This document shows, piece by piece, positions 16,342-26,083 of a stretch of DNA of 64,000 nt. Source of the DNA: Bog-950 sp046329495 (GTDB lineage Bacteria; Bacteroidota; Bacteroidia; Chitinophagales; LD1); the NCBI GenBank assembly GCA_046329495.1, contig JAXLUO010000004.1:62001-126000 (forward strand), read 5' to 3'. The notes under the pieces were generated by a model, which searched no databases, was not told the origin of the DNA, and was given only the letters and a program-made list of their open reading frames with translations. Made by a program: the position numbers and the translations under genes. Position 1 is the stretch's first letter; each line of letters opens with the position of its first letter.

Positions 16342-17703
16342 ATGAAAATACACTTTATAGCCATTGGTGGTGCTGTTATGCACAACTTAGCGATTGTTTT
16401 ACGGCGCAAGGGCCATACGGTTACAGGCAGCGACGATAAAATTAACGACCCTGCCAAAACCAACCTTGAAAACGAAGGCCTTATGCCGGCCAAAATAGGT
16501 TTTGATGCCGCCAATATAACCGCCGATTTGGATGCTGTAATACTGGGTATGCATGCCCGTGTAGATAACCCGGAGTTGCTAAAAGCGCAGGAGTTGGGCA
16601 TACAGATTTACTCCTTCCCGGAATACATCTACGAAGTATCGAAAAAGAAGCAGCGGGTGGTGATAGCCGGTAGCCATGGTAAAACCACTATTACCAGCAT
16701 GGTAATGCATGTGCTGAAAGAATGCGGATTGAATTTTGATTACATGGTTGGTGCCAAAGTAAAGGGCTTTGATACCAGTGTAAAGCTGAGTGAAGATGCA
16801 CCGATAATAGTGCTGGAAGGTGATGAGTATCTGGCCTCGCCGATCAGCCGCGAGCCTAAGTTTATCTTCTACAAACCACATGCAGCTTTAATAAGCGGTG
16901 TGGCGTGGGACCATATCAATGTGTTCCCCGATTATAACGAGTATGTGCACCAGTTTGAGCGCCTTGCCCGCACGGTAGAGCAATGGGGTTTTTTAACCTG
17001 GTACGGCGAGGATGAAGAGTTGAAGAAGATATTCAACACGTTTGATGCGAAGGTGCGCACACGGCCCTATTACACGCACGAGTATGTGGTTAAAAAGCAT
17101 ACGACCTACCTGGTTACCGACTTTGGCGAAATACCATTGAAAGTGTTTGGCGAGCATAACCTGCAGAACATTGCCGGTGCTAAAAACATCTGCAATGAGT
17201 TGGGAGTGCTGGATGAAGAGTTTTATAAAGCTATAGGCAGTTTTGAAGGAGCAGCCAACCGTTTGCAGTTAATGGGACAGAATGAAAATACGGTGGTGTA
17301 TAAGGACTTTGCCCATTCGCCCAGTAAGTTGCGTGCCACGGTGCAGGCCGTTAAGCAGCAGTTTGCTGAACGTGAGTTGGTGGCTGTAATGGAACTGCAT
17401 ACGTTCAGCAGTTTGAATAGTGATTTTTTGACAGAATATGAAGCCACTATGGACCCCGCTGATGTGGCCATCGTGTTTTTAGACAAGGATACCTTTGCGC
17501 ATAAGGGTATGCAAATGATTGACGCGGCTTATGTGAAAGAGTGCTTTGCTAACCCGCACCTGCAGGTGTTTACCGATAAGCAAAGTTTGGAGGATTACCT
17601 TACCCACATAGTTTGGAAAAACAAGAGTTTGTTACTGATGAGTAGTGGTAATTTTGCCGGAATGGATTTAACTGCCCTAACCACCAAAGTGTTGGGCAAT
17701 TAA
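16342..17703 (+). CDS. mpl: Mpl-type Mur ligase (UDP-MurNAc:tripeptide recycling ligase)
   Basis: 453 residues with the three Mur-ligase domains. An N-terminal UDP-binding Rossmann motif (HFIAIGGAVMHNLA), the ATP loop GSHGKTT (about 110-116), the EGDEYLASPISREPKF and GVAWDHINVFPDY blocks, and FGEHNLQNIAGA are present. The C-terminal KDFAHSPSKLRATVQAV replaces the AHHPTAI typical of enterobacterial Mpl. MurC is the close alternative, but the EY-rich, wide EGDEY block fits Mpl better. It joins recycled murein peptides to UDP-MurNAc in the cytoplasm. Start is ATG. The exonuclease gene follows after 22 bp. Confidence 0.85.
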   Translation: MKIHFIAIGGAVMHNLAIVLRRKGHTVTGSDDKINDPAKTNLENEGLMPAKIGFDAANITADLDAVILGMHARVDNPELLKAQELGIQIYSFPEYIYEVSKKKQRVVIAGSHGKTTITSMVMHVLKECGLNFDYMVGAKVKGFDTSVKLSEDAPIIVLEGDEYLASPISREPKFIFYKPHAALISGVAWDHINVFPDYNEYVHQFERLARTVEQWGFLTWYGEDEELKKIFNTFDAKVRTRPYYTHEYVVKKHTTYLVTDFGEIPLKVFGEHNLQNIAGAKNICNELGVLDEEFYKAIGSFEGAANRLQLMGQNENTVVYKDFAHSPSKLRATVQAVKQQFAERELVAVMELHTFSSLNSDFLTEYEATMDPADVAIVFLDKDTFAHKGMQMIDAAYVKECFANPHLQVFTDKQSLEDYLTHIVWKNKSLLLMSSGNFAGMDLTALTTKVLGN

Positions 17704-17725
17704 CGAAACCTATAAACCTACATAC

Positions 17726-18517
17726 ATGGATTTATTCAGCACTGCGGCTGTAAGCATGCCGTTGAAATTAAACAAGCCACTGGCGGTTTTTGACCTTGAA
17801 ACCACCGGCACCGATTACGTAAAAGACCGCATTGTGGAAATAAGCGTGGTGCGTATAAATGTGGATGGCAGCAGTACGGTTTATACCAAGCGCCTGAACC
17901 CGGGTATACCGATCCCGATGGAAGCCTCGGCGGTGCATGGCATTTATGATGAGGATGTGGTTACGGCCCCTACGTTTAAAGAGATTGCTGCTGAACTATA
18001 CGAGTTTATGAACCCCTGCGACCTGGCAGGTTTTAACAGTAATAAGTTTGATATACCGGTGTTGCTGGAAGAGTTTATCCGTGCCGGTTATAGCTTTAGC
18101 ATTGATAACCGCGCGCTGGTGGATGTGCACCGTATTTATACGCATTTTGAAAAACGTTCGCTGGAAGCAGCGTATCAGTTCTATTGCAATAAAACTTTAG
18201 AGAATGCCCACAGTGCTGAAGCTGATACCATGGCTACGCTGGAGGTGCTGATGGCGCAGTTGGGTAAGTATACCGAGCTGAAGCCTGAGGTTCAATTTCT
18301 GCACGACCTAAGCAATGAAGAACGCTTTGTGGATAGCGGTCGTCGCTTTGTTTACCTGAACGGCAAGCCGGCTTTTAACTTTGGTAAGCATAAGGGCAAG
18401 TATGTGGAAGATGTGCTACGCACTGACCCAAGTTACTACAACTGGATGCTGGACGGAGATTTTGCACAACATACCAAGCAGAAGCTGAAAGAGATTAAAG
18501 AAGGGATGAAGCGGTAG
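17726..18517 (+). CDS. DnaQ-like 3'-5' exonuclease (DEDDh)
   Basis: 263 residues. The exonuclease motifs are FDLETTG (ExoI, Asp22 and Glu24), AGFNSNKFDIPVL (ExoII) and AHSAEADTMAT (ExoIII, with His and Asp of the DEDDh set). A short C-terminal module (FNFGKHKGKYVEDVL..YYNWML) follows; this GKHKG..V.....YY.WM block also occurs after other DnaQ-like nucleases. It is not attached to a polymerase, so its role is DNA repair or proofreading in trans, or RNA processing. Start is ATG. Confidence 0.9.
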   Translation: MDLFSTAAVSMPLKLNKPLAVFDLETTGTDYVKDRIVEISVVRINVDGSSTVYTKRLNPGIPIPMEASAVHGIYDEDVVTAPTFKEIAAELYEFMNPCDLAGFNSNKFDIPVLLEEFIRAGYSFSIDNRALVDVHRIYTHFEKRSLEAAYQFYCNKTLENAHSAEADTMATLEVLMAQLGKYTELKPEVQFLHDLSNEERFVDSGRRFVYLNGKPAFNFGKHKGKYVEDVLRTDPSYYNWMLDGDFAQHTKQKLKEIKEGMKR

Positions 18518-18605
18518 ATTGGTGGGCGGTAGATTGGTGGATTGGTGGAACGGTGAATTGGTGGAACAGTGAGTTCGTGAAACGGTGGATTGGTGATTGG
18601 TTCTT
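18517..18605. repeat. Degenerate GGTGGATTGG repeat run
   Basis: Ten or so imperfect copies of GGTG(G/A)A(T/A)(T/C)GG in a row right after the exonuclease stop. The same kind of run is at 24470-24560 and, complemented, at 6595-6665. Confidence 0.75.
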
Positions 18606-18686
18606 ACAGATCACCGATCAACTAACTAATACCTGCTAAGAACTGCAAAAAATTAACAAGACCTTCGGAAAAGCGGCATGTTCGGT

Positions 18687-18694
18687 TACATTTG
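18687..18694 (+). promoter_or_regulatory. TAnnTTTG -7 promoter element
   Basis: TACATTTG lies 21 bp upstream of the TTG start of the glycosyltransferase, which supports that start. Confidence 0.5.
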
Positions 18695-18715
18695 TCGCTC
18701 CTATAAATCAAGCAC

Positions 18716-19450
18716 TTGAGCGATAGCGTAGTCATAATACCCACCTACAACGAGATAGGCAACATCGAAAAGATGGTGCGCAAGGTATTTAGCCTGCACC
18801 AGAACTTCGACCTGTTGATTATTGACGATGGCTCGCCGGATGGCACGGCAGCTAAGGTGCGGGAGATGCAACATGAGTTTCAGGATAACCTGTATCTGAT
18901 TGAACGTAAGGGGAAATTGGGTTTGGGAACGGCCTATATAGCGGGTTTCCGCTGGGCGCTGGATAAGCATTACGATTACATATTTGAGATGGACTGCGAT
19001 TTCTCGCATAATCCGGATGATCTGGTGCGTTTGTATGCTGCCTGTGCTAACGAAGGATTTGATGTGGCTGTGGGCTCGCGCTATGTGCCCGGAGGCGGTT
19101 TTGTAAACTGGCCCAAGGAGCGCATCCGTTTATCGAAAGGCGCTTCGGTTTACGTAAACCTGATTACCTGGATTGGTATTAAGGACCCTACCGCCGGTTT
19201 TATTTGCTATACCCGAAAAGTGTTAGAAACGATAGACCTGGATAAGATCCGCTTTGTGGGGTATGCGTTCCAGATTGAAATGAAATTTGCTGCCCGTCGA
19301 CTTGGCTTTAAGATTAAGGAAGTGCCCATCATTTTTACTGAAAGGGTAGAAGGGGTGAGCAAAATGAGCCGCAGCATTGTAAAGGAAGGCATCTTCGGGG
19401 TGCTTAAAATTCAATGGAATAGCCTGTTTACAACCTACAGGAAAGGTTGA
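18716..19450 (+). CDS. Polyprenol-phosphate mannosyltransferase-like glycosyltransferase (GT2)
   Basis: 244 residues of the dolichol-phosphate-mannose-synthase (DPM1) group. Seen: VVIIPTYNEIGNI at the N-terminus, LLIIDDGSPDGT, GLGTAYIAGFRWAL, and the metal-binding EMDCDFSHNPDDL (the DxD region). VGSRYVPGGG and the FQIEMKFAARR...VPIIFTERVEG.SKMS C-terminal block are also typical. It transfers a sugar from a nucleotide donor to a lipid-phosphate carrier at the inner face of the membrane. No C-terminal membrane helix is present. Start is a TTG, chosen because SDSVVIIPTYNE is exactly where the family begins and a TACATTTG box precedes it. Confidence 0.9.
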   Translation: MSDSVVIIPTYNEIGNIEKMVRKVFSLHQNFDLLIIDDGSPDGTAAKVREMQHEFQDNLYLIERKGKLGLGTAYIAGFRWALDKHYDYIFEMDCDFSHNPDDLVRLYAACANEGFDVAVGSRYVPGGGFVNWPKERIRLSKGASVYVNLITWIGIKDPTAGFICYTRKVLETIDLDKIRFVGYAFQIEMKFAARRLGFKIKEVPIIFTERVEGVSKMSRSIVKEGIFGVLKIQWNSLFTTYRKG

Positions 19451-19514
19451 TAACTTGTGGTGCCATACAACTTGTATGTTGTAACCTTTTGGCCGTGTTC
19501 GCGTAATAGTAAGC

Positions 19515-20351
19515 GTGAACGTGATAGGAACCATCAGAAATTATGTGATAATCATGTTGTTAGCTATAACGGCATCATCGGTTTTTGGCCAAAACGCACC
19601 GGCCAATAGTGGTCCTACCCCCAACGAAGCCTTTAAAATTGCGTTTTCGGCTTACCAGCAAGGCAACTACGATTTAGCATTAAAGAGTTATAACCTGGCC
19701 ATTAGTATTGATGGCAGCCGTAATTATTTTTATTACAACCGTGGCTTGACCTACAAAGCCCTAGGCAGCGTTGATAAAGCAGTTGCAGATTTTAAACTAT
19801 CAAACGATTTAAAACCAACTGCCGAAGCTTATTACCAGCTTGGTTTGGTTTACTATGATAAAAACCAACTGGAAGATGCCCGTGCGGAGTTTGAGAATGC
19901 TAAGCTGATACGCGAGGATATTGAGAAGATGAACTTTTACCTGGGCATGATCTACTTCCGTAACAACCGGTTTGAAGATGCAGCCACGGCTTTCCATGAC
20001 TATACCGAGCACGTTAAGAACAATGCTGATGCTTACTATTACCGCGGTTTGTGCGAGGCAAAAGTAGGTAAGTATGCACTGGCCATAGAGAGCTTTAAGT
20101 TCGCTATGATGTATAAGAACAACGACTGGAAGTTGTACTACAAGATGTATGAGATTTACCTGGCCATGAATGATAAGTCTAATGCACTTTACAGCATCAG
20201 CATGGTAATAGAAATGGGCGAGAAAAAGCCCGAACACTACGAAGAACGCGCCCGCTTATACCTTGATACCGGCAACAGCTTTAAATACGAAGAAGACATG
20301 AACGCGGCCAAGGAATTGAAGAACGCCACTGCCAGCGTTACCAAGAACTAA
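19515..20351 (+). CDS. Secreted TPR-repeat protein
   Basis: 278 residues from a GTG. An N-terminal signal peptide (hydrophobic core VIIMLLAITASSVFG, cut near residue 26) precedes TPR units from about residue 35 (EAFKIAFSAYQQGNYDLALKSYNLAIS, NYFYYNRGLTYKALGSVDKAVADF, and others) to about 240. It is probably periplasmic; the function is unknown. An in-frame ATG at 19554 would spoil the signal peptide. Its stop overlaps the stop of phhA on the other strand (CTAA). Confidence 0.85.
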   Translation: MNVIGTIRNYVIIMLLAITASSVFGQNAPANSGPTPNEAFKIAFSAYQQGNYDLALKSYNLAISIDGSRNYFYYNRGLTYKALGSVDKAVADFKLSNDLKPTAEAYYQLGLVYYDKNQLEDARAEFENAKLIREDIEKMNFYLGMIYFRNNRFEDAATAFHDYTEHVKNNADAYYYRGLCEAKVGKYALAIESFKFAMMYKNNDWKLYYKMYEIYLAMNDKSNALYSISMVIEMGEKKPEHYEERARLYLDTGNSFKYEEDMNAAKELKNATASVTKN

Positions 20352-21091
20352 GCCCTTTTAGTTTCGGCTTTCTCCTCCACCAGTTGTTCAAACTCCTTTA
20401 AGGCTTCCGTTAACTGCTGAAACGAATCAATCACGAAGTATTCGTTCTGGATAACATCGTTACGGAAGTTGTGGTTAATTACCCGGTTTAAATCGAAGGC
20501 CGTTTTGGTTGAGCCATTGCCTAAGGCATTGGCTGTTTCGCCCTTACTGCTGATGATGCCGGCGCCGTAAATCTTCAGTTCTCCTCTCTCCTGCATTAAG
20601 CCGAATTCTATAGTGAACCAGTATAAGCGCTCAATTTGATCGATTACATGCTGGTTATGGGCATGCTGCACCGCCAGTTGACCCAACTGCTGAAAGAAGG
20701 CGCAGTATTCGGTATTGGTTAGCAGCGGTATGTGGCCGAATACATCATGGAACATATCGGGTTCTTCGATATAATCTAACTGAGCCAGAGTGCGCAGCCA
20801 GCAGGTAGCTGTAAACTTTTTAGCACCCAGAAACTGGAAGAAATCGGCAGGCGGGCAAAGGCCGGGTACCGTAAGGATGTGCCAGCCTGTTTGCCTTTCC
20901 AGCAGTTCGTTGGTTTCAATAAAGTCGGGGATTTTGGAAGAAGTAAAGTTGACATCATCCACCGCTTTGAGGAAAGCACCTGCGGCATGCTGTTGCAGGG
21001 TGTTCATCTGACGGTTGAAGAGTGTTTCCCATACCAGGAAGTCCTCCGGGGTGTAGTTGCTGTAAATCTGCACGGTTGGCTTGTTGCTCAT
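20348..21091 (-). CDS. phhA: Phenylalanine 4-monooxygenase
   Basis: 247 residues, the size of the single-domain bacterial enzyme. It hydroxylates phenylalanine to tyrosine with tetrahydropterin and O2. The iron ligands are visible: His115 and His120 in PDMFHDVFGHIPLL, and Glu162 in WFTIEFGL. The pterin-binding FHDVFGH and C-terminal YGAGIISSKGE are as in the family. Start is ATG. A terminator hairpin sits just upstream, belonging to the previous minus-strand gene, so phhA has its own promoter. Confidence 0.95.
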   Translation of the reverse strand: MSNKPTVQIYSNYTPEDFLVWETLFNRQMNTLQQHAAGAFLKAVDDVNFTSSKIPDFIETNELLERQTGWHILTVPGLCPPADFFQFLGAKKFTATCWLRTLAQLDYIEEPDMFHDVFGHIPLLTNTEYCAFFQQLGQLAVQHAHNQHVIDQIERLYWFTIEFGLMQERGELKIYGAGIISSKGETANALGNGSTKTAFDLNRVINHNFRNDVIQNEYFVIDSFQQLTEALKEFEQLVEEKAETKRA

Positions 21092-21111
21092 GTTGTTACT
21101 GCTTTTGGGAT

Positions 21112-21141
21112 AAAAAAAAGAACCGGCCTACAAGGCCGGTT
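21112..21141 (-). terminator. Hairpin terminator of the Asp-box T9SS gene
   Basis: AACCGGCC (21121-21128) pairs with GGCCGGTT (21134-21141) around a 5-base loop. The minus strand then runs into eight T residues. Confidence 0.85.
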
Positions 21142-21284
21142 CCGTTACATATGTTTACACACATTACCTTACCGACCCCGATGCGGGAGAGGATAGTAGT
21201 AATAAGTGTTGTTATTGCGAATCATAAAATCGAATATACAAAATACAATGGATGGATGCAAATTGCTTTGCTAATCCATACCAA

Positions 21285-24020
21285 TTATTGCTTTAAAATT
21301 TTGCGCACGCTATTTTTTACATGCACTAAATACATGCCTGCAGGCTGATTGCTTATGCTTACTGGATTACTGTTGTCCTGCACCTTGCCGCGTGTAATTA
21401 GCTGTCCGTTGGTGTTGTAAACGCTGTATTCGGTGCCGATTAATTCGCTGCTAACGTTGATGGTAAATTGACCTGTGGTAGGGTTAGGAGATACATTCCA
21501 GTTGTTCTCATCGGCCTTTACGTTTTTAATAGCAGACGGCGTGAACACCTTGTTGCTATACATGCCGTTGCCGTGTGTTGCTACTACGATGTTTTGATCG
21601 AAGGTGCGGCTGGTGATCATGTTTATTACCACGTTGCCTATGGTATTGGCACCTTCCTGTGCCCAAACGGTATTGGTGCCATTTAGCTGTTCGGTGCTGT
21701 ATAGGCCGGTACTGGTGCCTATATAATATTTGGTGTTCGTTCCATCGTTGTATATGTGGCCCCAGGTAACTGAGGGGCCATTGCCGGTGCCATCGGGGTG
21801 TTCTTCCAGGTTACCGCTAATATCGGTCCATGAGGTGCCTGCATCGGTGCTGTAGAAAATACTTCTAACACCATAGTTGCTGAAGGTAACCAGCACGTTG
21901 TTGTGGTTCAGGCGATCTACTTCTACACAGCTTACATAGGCACCCACGGGGAAGTTGGTGCCGGTAATATCAATTTTGGTGGCCAGGTTATTGGTGCGGC
22001 AGCTATCAAGGCGATACATGCGGCCGTTATCGCTACCGTAGTAAAGAATATTGGTGTTCTCTTCGCTCATATCCAACGTGCTGATGGAAGGCGAAGTAAG
22101 CGTTGAACCTGTGGCGCTACCGGCAAGTTTCGTCCAGCCCTGGTTTATAGTGTTGTATTCGTTACCTGTCATAGGTATGTAGGTAAGGCTATCGTTTCGG
22201 TAGATGGAACGGCCTACATCCAAATACATGCGATTGTCATCCAGTGGATCGAGAATGAAAGGGGCAATAAATAAGTAAGCACTGCCTGCACCGGTTGGAT
22301 CGATACGGGTTAGGTTATTGATGCTGCCGTTGTCGCTGATATCGAACTTAAAGATCTTGCCTGTTTGCCAACTCAGGTAGTAATTGCTGCGGTTGTGTGC
22401 AATGGCCGCATAACCACCATCGCCGTAAAACACTTTAGGCCATGGTTTTGTATAGTCTAATGTATTGGTAAAGAAACTGCCGTTATCCTGCAGGCCTCCT
22501 ACAATCATTTCGCTGTTGGTGTTACCCGGCTCGATGGCACAAGCATAGAACTGGCCTGTGTTATAATCGTTATTCATCAGTTCCCAAACCGTTTGACCTG
22601 TTACGATGTTGTCGGTTTTCATTAAGCCGCCATCGTTGCTGCTGTAGGCGCGTAAAGGATTAGAGGGAGAGAAAATAAGGCGGTGCTGATCGGGGTGGTG
22701 ATTAGGATAAACGTAGTTACTTAGCTTGCTGCTATCGCACTGGTAGCCGCCAATCCAATCGTATACACCCGATTTAAAGCCATCGGTAGCGCGGAAGATA
22801 TTGGTGCCGCCAAGGAACACTACATCGGTATCGGTAGGTAATACGGCAATATATAAATCGTAACTGCTTTGCGAGCTGAATTTGCGGAAGTCGAAGGTGT
22901 AGAAGCCAAGGCAGTGATCGTCGGGGATATTGGCAGTGCGGTTACTCCAGCGGCCACCGCTGCCTGTGCCGTTACCGCTCAGGTAATTGTATTTCCAAAG
23001 GCTGTGGCCGGTAGTGCCGCTGCCCGGTGTTTGACCCAGAAAGTAAACTTGATTTTCATCGCCGGGGGCAATGCCAATTTCAATACGCTCGTAGGACGCT
23101 GCAAAACCCGCAGGAGTAATGTTGGTCCAGTTTATGCCGTCTTCGCTGCGCCAGATGCCTTTGCTGGGTGTTTCGTACGAAATGGTAGCATATAATACAC
23201 CGGTGCTGGTAATTGCAATATCAGTGTAGTCGGAGATTTGGGATATTGATGTATCCAAACCTAACACAGGCGACCATGTTGTGCCTCCGTTAATACTACG
23301 CCAAATACCATTTACAGTAGCGGCATATACCTCATCCTCGGTTGCATTGCTGGCATCGGTAACCAATTCCCATACAAAATCCATATCACGGGTGGTGCCA
23401 AGAGTGGTTGGGGTATTTGACATGGTAGACGGCAATTGCGACCAGGTAACGCCGCCATCGGTACTTTTAAAAATACCATCGCCGGAGAATTGGGAACTGA
23501 AACCTGCAGCATTTACAATGCCATATTGTTCGCCGGTACCGTAATACCATACGTTTATTTTACCGGGGCGTTTATCCTGTGCCACGCAACTAACGGAGTG
23601 TAATTGCTGAGGTTGGGTGCAACTTGTAAAATGTGCACCGCCATCGGTGCTGCGCCACATGCCCCCGCTAACCTGCCCTGCCAGAATAATGTTCTCATCG
23701 GTTACATCCAGTGCCAAGGCGCGGGTGCGGCCACCCAGGTTATAAGGCCCGCGGTTTTGCCAGGTAGTGCTGCGGCTGTTGTCGGCTTTTGGAAGTGTAG
23801 CGGCAAAAGCCAATTCATTACGTCGGATATCGGCAGGTATTTGGTTGGTGTAGGGATTGCGCAGACGTTTAAAGTTGTATTCGGCTCCTTCGCCTTCTTC
23901 ATCATTCGCGTATAATTCTTCCTGCCCGCCTTTTTCGCTTGTTGTAAAATGCTTGAGGTTAGAAATAGCAGCTACTGATGCTACCGAAAATACTAATGCT
24001 AACAGATACGTTTTCTTCAT
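21285..24020 (-). CDS. T9SS-secreted sortilin/BNR-repeat (Asp-box) protein
   Basis: 911 residues. A signal peptide (MKKTYLLALVFSVASVAAIS) leads a beta-propeller region with Asp-box motifs: RSTDGGAHF (123-131), KSTDGGVTW (185-193), RSINGGTTW, RSEDGINW and STDAGTSW. Such repeats build sortilin-like or sialidase-like propellers. The last ~75 residues, from NWNVSPNPTTGQFTINVSS to the end, are a type A T9SS sorting domain, so it is exported through the outer membrane and anchored or released at the cell surface. Enzymatic activity cannot be assigned. Start is ATG, and a terminator follows. Confidence 0.92.
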   Translation of the reverse strand: MKKTYLLALVFSVASVAAISNLKHFTTSEKGGQEELYANDEEGEGAEYNFKRLRNPYTNQIPADIRRNELAFAATLPKADNSRSTTWQNRGPYNLGGRTRALALDVTDENIILAGQVSGGMWRSTDGGAHFTSCTQPQQLHSVSCVAQDKRPGKINVWYYGTGEQYGIVNAAGFSSQFSGDGIFKSTDGGVTWSQLPSTMSNTPTTLGTTRDMDFVWELVTDASNATEDEVYAATVNGIWRSINGGTTWSPVLGLDTSISQISDYTDIAITSTGVLYATISYETPSKGIWRSEDGINWTNITPAGFAASYERIEIGIAPGDENQVYFLGQTPGSGTTGHSLWKYNYLSGNGTGSGGRWSNRTANIPDDHCLGFYTFDFRKFSSQSSYDLYIAVLPTDTDVVFLGGTNIFRATDGFKSGVYDWIGGYQCDSSKLSNYVYPNHHPDQHRLIFSPSNPLRAYSSNDGGLMKTDNIVTGQTVWELMNNDYNTGQFYACAIEPGNTNSEMIVGGLQDNGSFFTNTLDYTKPWPKVFYGDGGYAAIAHNRSNYYLSWQTGKIFKFDISDNGSINNLTRIDPTGAGSAYLFIAPFILDPLDDNRMYLDVGRSIYRNDSLTYIPMTGNEYNTINQGWTKLAGSATGSTLTSPSISTLDMSEENTNILYYGSDNGRMYRLDSCRTNNLATKIDITGTNFPVGAYVSCVEVDRLNHNNVLVTFSNYGVRSIFYSTDAGTSWTDISGNLEEHPDGTGNGPSVTWGHIYNDGTNTKYYIGTSTGLYSTEQLNGTNTVWAQEGANTIGNVVINMITSRTFDQNIVVATHGNGMYSNKVFTPSAIKNVKADENNWNVSPNPTTGQFTINVSSELIGTEYSVYNTNGQLITRGKVQDNSNPVSISNQPAGMYLVHVKNSVRKILKQ

Positions 24021-24143
24021 GCCAAAACCGCTTTACCGGCTGGTGAAAATAGGAATTTGGCTTTGTGGCATAAAGCCTAAAAGCCCGCAGACGTGGATAA
24101 CGCCGGCGGGACTTGTGCTTCCGTAGATGTAGTGTGTCGGTTT

Positions 24144-24398
24144 TTAGTTTTCGATGTATTTATTGCGTAATTGTTCGTAGGCTTGTATAGCAGCGCCGTA
24201 AGTTGGGTAGTTATACATTTCGCTGCGTTCGTTTAAAACCAGGTCATCGGGCTGGTCGTCGCAGCCTGCTACATAACCGGTGTGGATGTTTACCGGTAAA
24301 CCGCCGAGGTAAACCATGTAGTTACCGCGTGCATCAAACCAAAGTTTTAGTTCCAGTGCTTTACCCAGGTTGTAGGTTTCCATGATACTCTTTTGCAT
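24144..24398 (-). CDS. Hypothetical small protein (84 aa)
   Basis: A short soluble protein, start ATG (or residue 6). It has alternating beta and helical character (ALELKLWFDARGNYMVYLGGLPVNI...YGAAIQAYEQLRNKY) and no signal peptide. I do not recognise the family. It is kept because codon use looks normal, it begins with a good ATG, and it fills the space between two real genes without overlap. Confidence 0.55.
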   Translation of the reverse strand: MQKSIMETYNLGKALELKLWFDARGNYMVYLGGLPVNIHTGYVAGCDDQPDDLVLNERSEMYNYPTYGAAIQAYEQLRNKYIEN

Positions 24399-24646
24399 GT
24401 GCTTGGTTTTTATGAAAGCAAAGTAAAGGGCGCACTGCGCAATGTATTTGCGTAGTGAATCGGAGATTAGTTAATTGGTGGATTGGTGAATGGTTGAATG
24501 GGACAAATTGGACGGATTGGACAAATTGAACGAATGGAGGAAGGGTTAGGGGTAGATGGATTGGTGAATGAACGGGATCGGGTGTTTGGGAAATGAAGAG
24601 AGGGAGGTGGGTGGTTTTTTTATTTTCGTGCGATTAAATTGAAAAG
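24399..24646. repeat. Intergenic region with a degenerate GGTGGATTGG / GGACAAATTGG run
   Basis: Bases 24470-24560 are imperfect copies of TTGGTGGATTGG that drift to ATTGGACGGATTGGACAAATTG. TATTTTCG at 24621-24628 resembles the -7 box and lies 19 bp before the dipeptidase start. Confidence 0.7.
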
Positions 24647-26017
24647 ATGAAACAGTTACAACCATATCTTGAAACCAATAAAGAACGTTTTTTGAATGAA
24701 TTGCTGGATTTGTTACGCATACCCAGCATTAGTGCCGATGCGAAATATGATGCCGATGTAGCACGTTGTGCCGAGGCGGTTAAGCAGCGTTTGCTGGAGG
24801 CGGGTGTTGACAACGCCGAGATTTGCCCCACAGCAGGACATCCGATAGTGTACGGAGAGAAAATGATTGACCCTAAGCTGCCCACCGTTTTAGTTTACGG
24901 ACACTACGATGTGCAGCCTGCCGATCCGCTGGATTTGTGGACTTCACCGCCATTTGAGCCTGTAGTGAAAGACGGTAACATTTATGCTCGTGGTGCCTGT
25001 GATGATAAGGGACAGATGTATATGCATGTAAAGGCGTTTGAGATGATGATACGCAACAACGCCCTGCCCTGCAATGTAAAGTTTATGATTGAAGGGGAGG
25101 AGGAAGTAGGCTCAGTGAACCTGGAAAGCTTTGCCAAGGCTAATAGTGCTAAACTAAAAGCCGATGTTGTGTTGATCTCTGATACCTCGATGATATCCAA
25201 CGAAGACCCGAGTATAACCACCGGTTTGCGTGGATTAAGTTACCTGGAAGTTGAAGTAACCGGCCCTAACCGCGATTTGCACAGTGGTGTTTACGGTGGT
25301 GCTGTTGCCAACCCGATAAACATTTTGTGCGACATGATCTCTTCGCTGCACGATGAAAACCGCCGGGTTACTATACCGGGTTTTTACGATGATGTAGCAG
25401 AAGTAAGCAACGAAGAACGTGACCAAATGGCACGGGCACCTTTTAATTTAGAAGAATATAAAAAGGATTTGGGTGTGGGCGATGTGTTAGGCGAGAAGGG
25501 ATACAGCACCTTAGAACGCGTTTCGATACGCCCTACTTTAGATGTAAACGGTATTTGGGGCGGTTATACAGGGCAAGGCGCAAAAACAGTATTGCCTTCA
25601 AAAGCCTATGCTAAAATATCGATGCGTTTGGTGCCGAACCAGAAGAGCGAAAAGATCATGAAGTTGTTTGAAGAGCACTTTATGAAAATTGCCCCTGCTT
25701 CGGTTAAGGTTAAAGTGATGCCGCACCACGGTGGTGAGGCTGCAGTAACACCAACAGATTCGATTGCCTACAAGGCTGCCAGCAAGGCTATGGAACAAAC
25801 CTTTGGTAAAACACCAATACCACTACGCACTGGCGGCAGCATTCCTATTGTAACCATGTTTGAGCATGTATTAGGCGTTAAATCGGTATTGTTTGGTTTT
25901 GGTTTGGATAGTGATGCTATCCACTCGCCAAACGAGCGATATGGCCTGTTTAACTATTACAAAGGCATTGAAACCATTCCTTACTTCTATCAATACTTTA
26001 CCGAGATGAGTAAGTAG
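24647..26017 (+). CDS. M20-family dipeptidase
   Basis: 456 residues of the metallopeptidase family M20 (CNDP/PepV-like). Metal ligands: His86 and Asp88 in YGHYDVQP, Asp119 in ARGACDDKG, Glu151/152 in GEEEVGS, an Asp in VLISDTSM, and His in DSDAIHSPNE near residue 430. The dimerisation domain runs at about 205-380. It splits dipeptides in the cytoplasm. Start is ATG. A terminator shared with the convergent PUR gene follows. Confidence 0.93.
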   Translation: MKQLQPYLETNKERFLNELLDLLRIPSISADAKYDADVARCAEAVKQRLLEAGVDNAEICPTAGHPIVYGEKMIDPKLPTVLVYGHYDVQPADPLDLWTSPPFEPVVKDGNIYARGACDDKGQMYMHVKAFEMMIRNNALPCNVKFMIEGEEEVGSVNLESFAKANSAKLKADVVLISDTSMISNEDPSITTGLRGLSYLEVEVTGPNRDLHSGVYGGAVANPINILCDMISSLHDENRRVTIPGFYDDVAEVSNEERDQMARAPFNLEEYKKDLGVGDVLGEKGYSTLERVSIRPTLDVNGIWGGYTGQGAKTVLPSKAYAKISMRLVPNQKSEKIMKLFEEHFMKIAPASVKVKVMPHHGGEAAVTPTDSIAYKAASKAMEQTFGKTPIPLRTGGSIPIVTMFEHVLGVKSVLFGFGLDSDAIHSPNERYGLFNYYKGIETIPYFYQYFTEMSK

Positions 26018-26034
26018 TTTCTTATATCCTGTAA

Positions 26035-26067
26035 AAAGAAAAGCCACTCATTGAGTGGCTTTTCTTT
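26035..26067. terminator. Bidirectional hairpin terminator between dipeptidase and PUR genes
   Basis: AAAGAAAAGCCACTCA pairs with TGAGTGGCTTTTCTTT; the A-rich and T-rich flanks serve both convergent genes. Confidence 0.9.
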
Positions 26068-26083
26068 TTGTATCTATTGCGGC

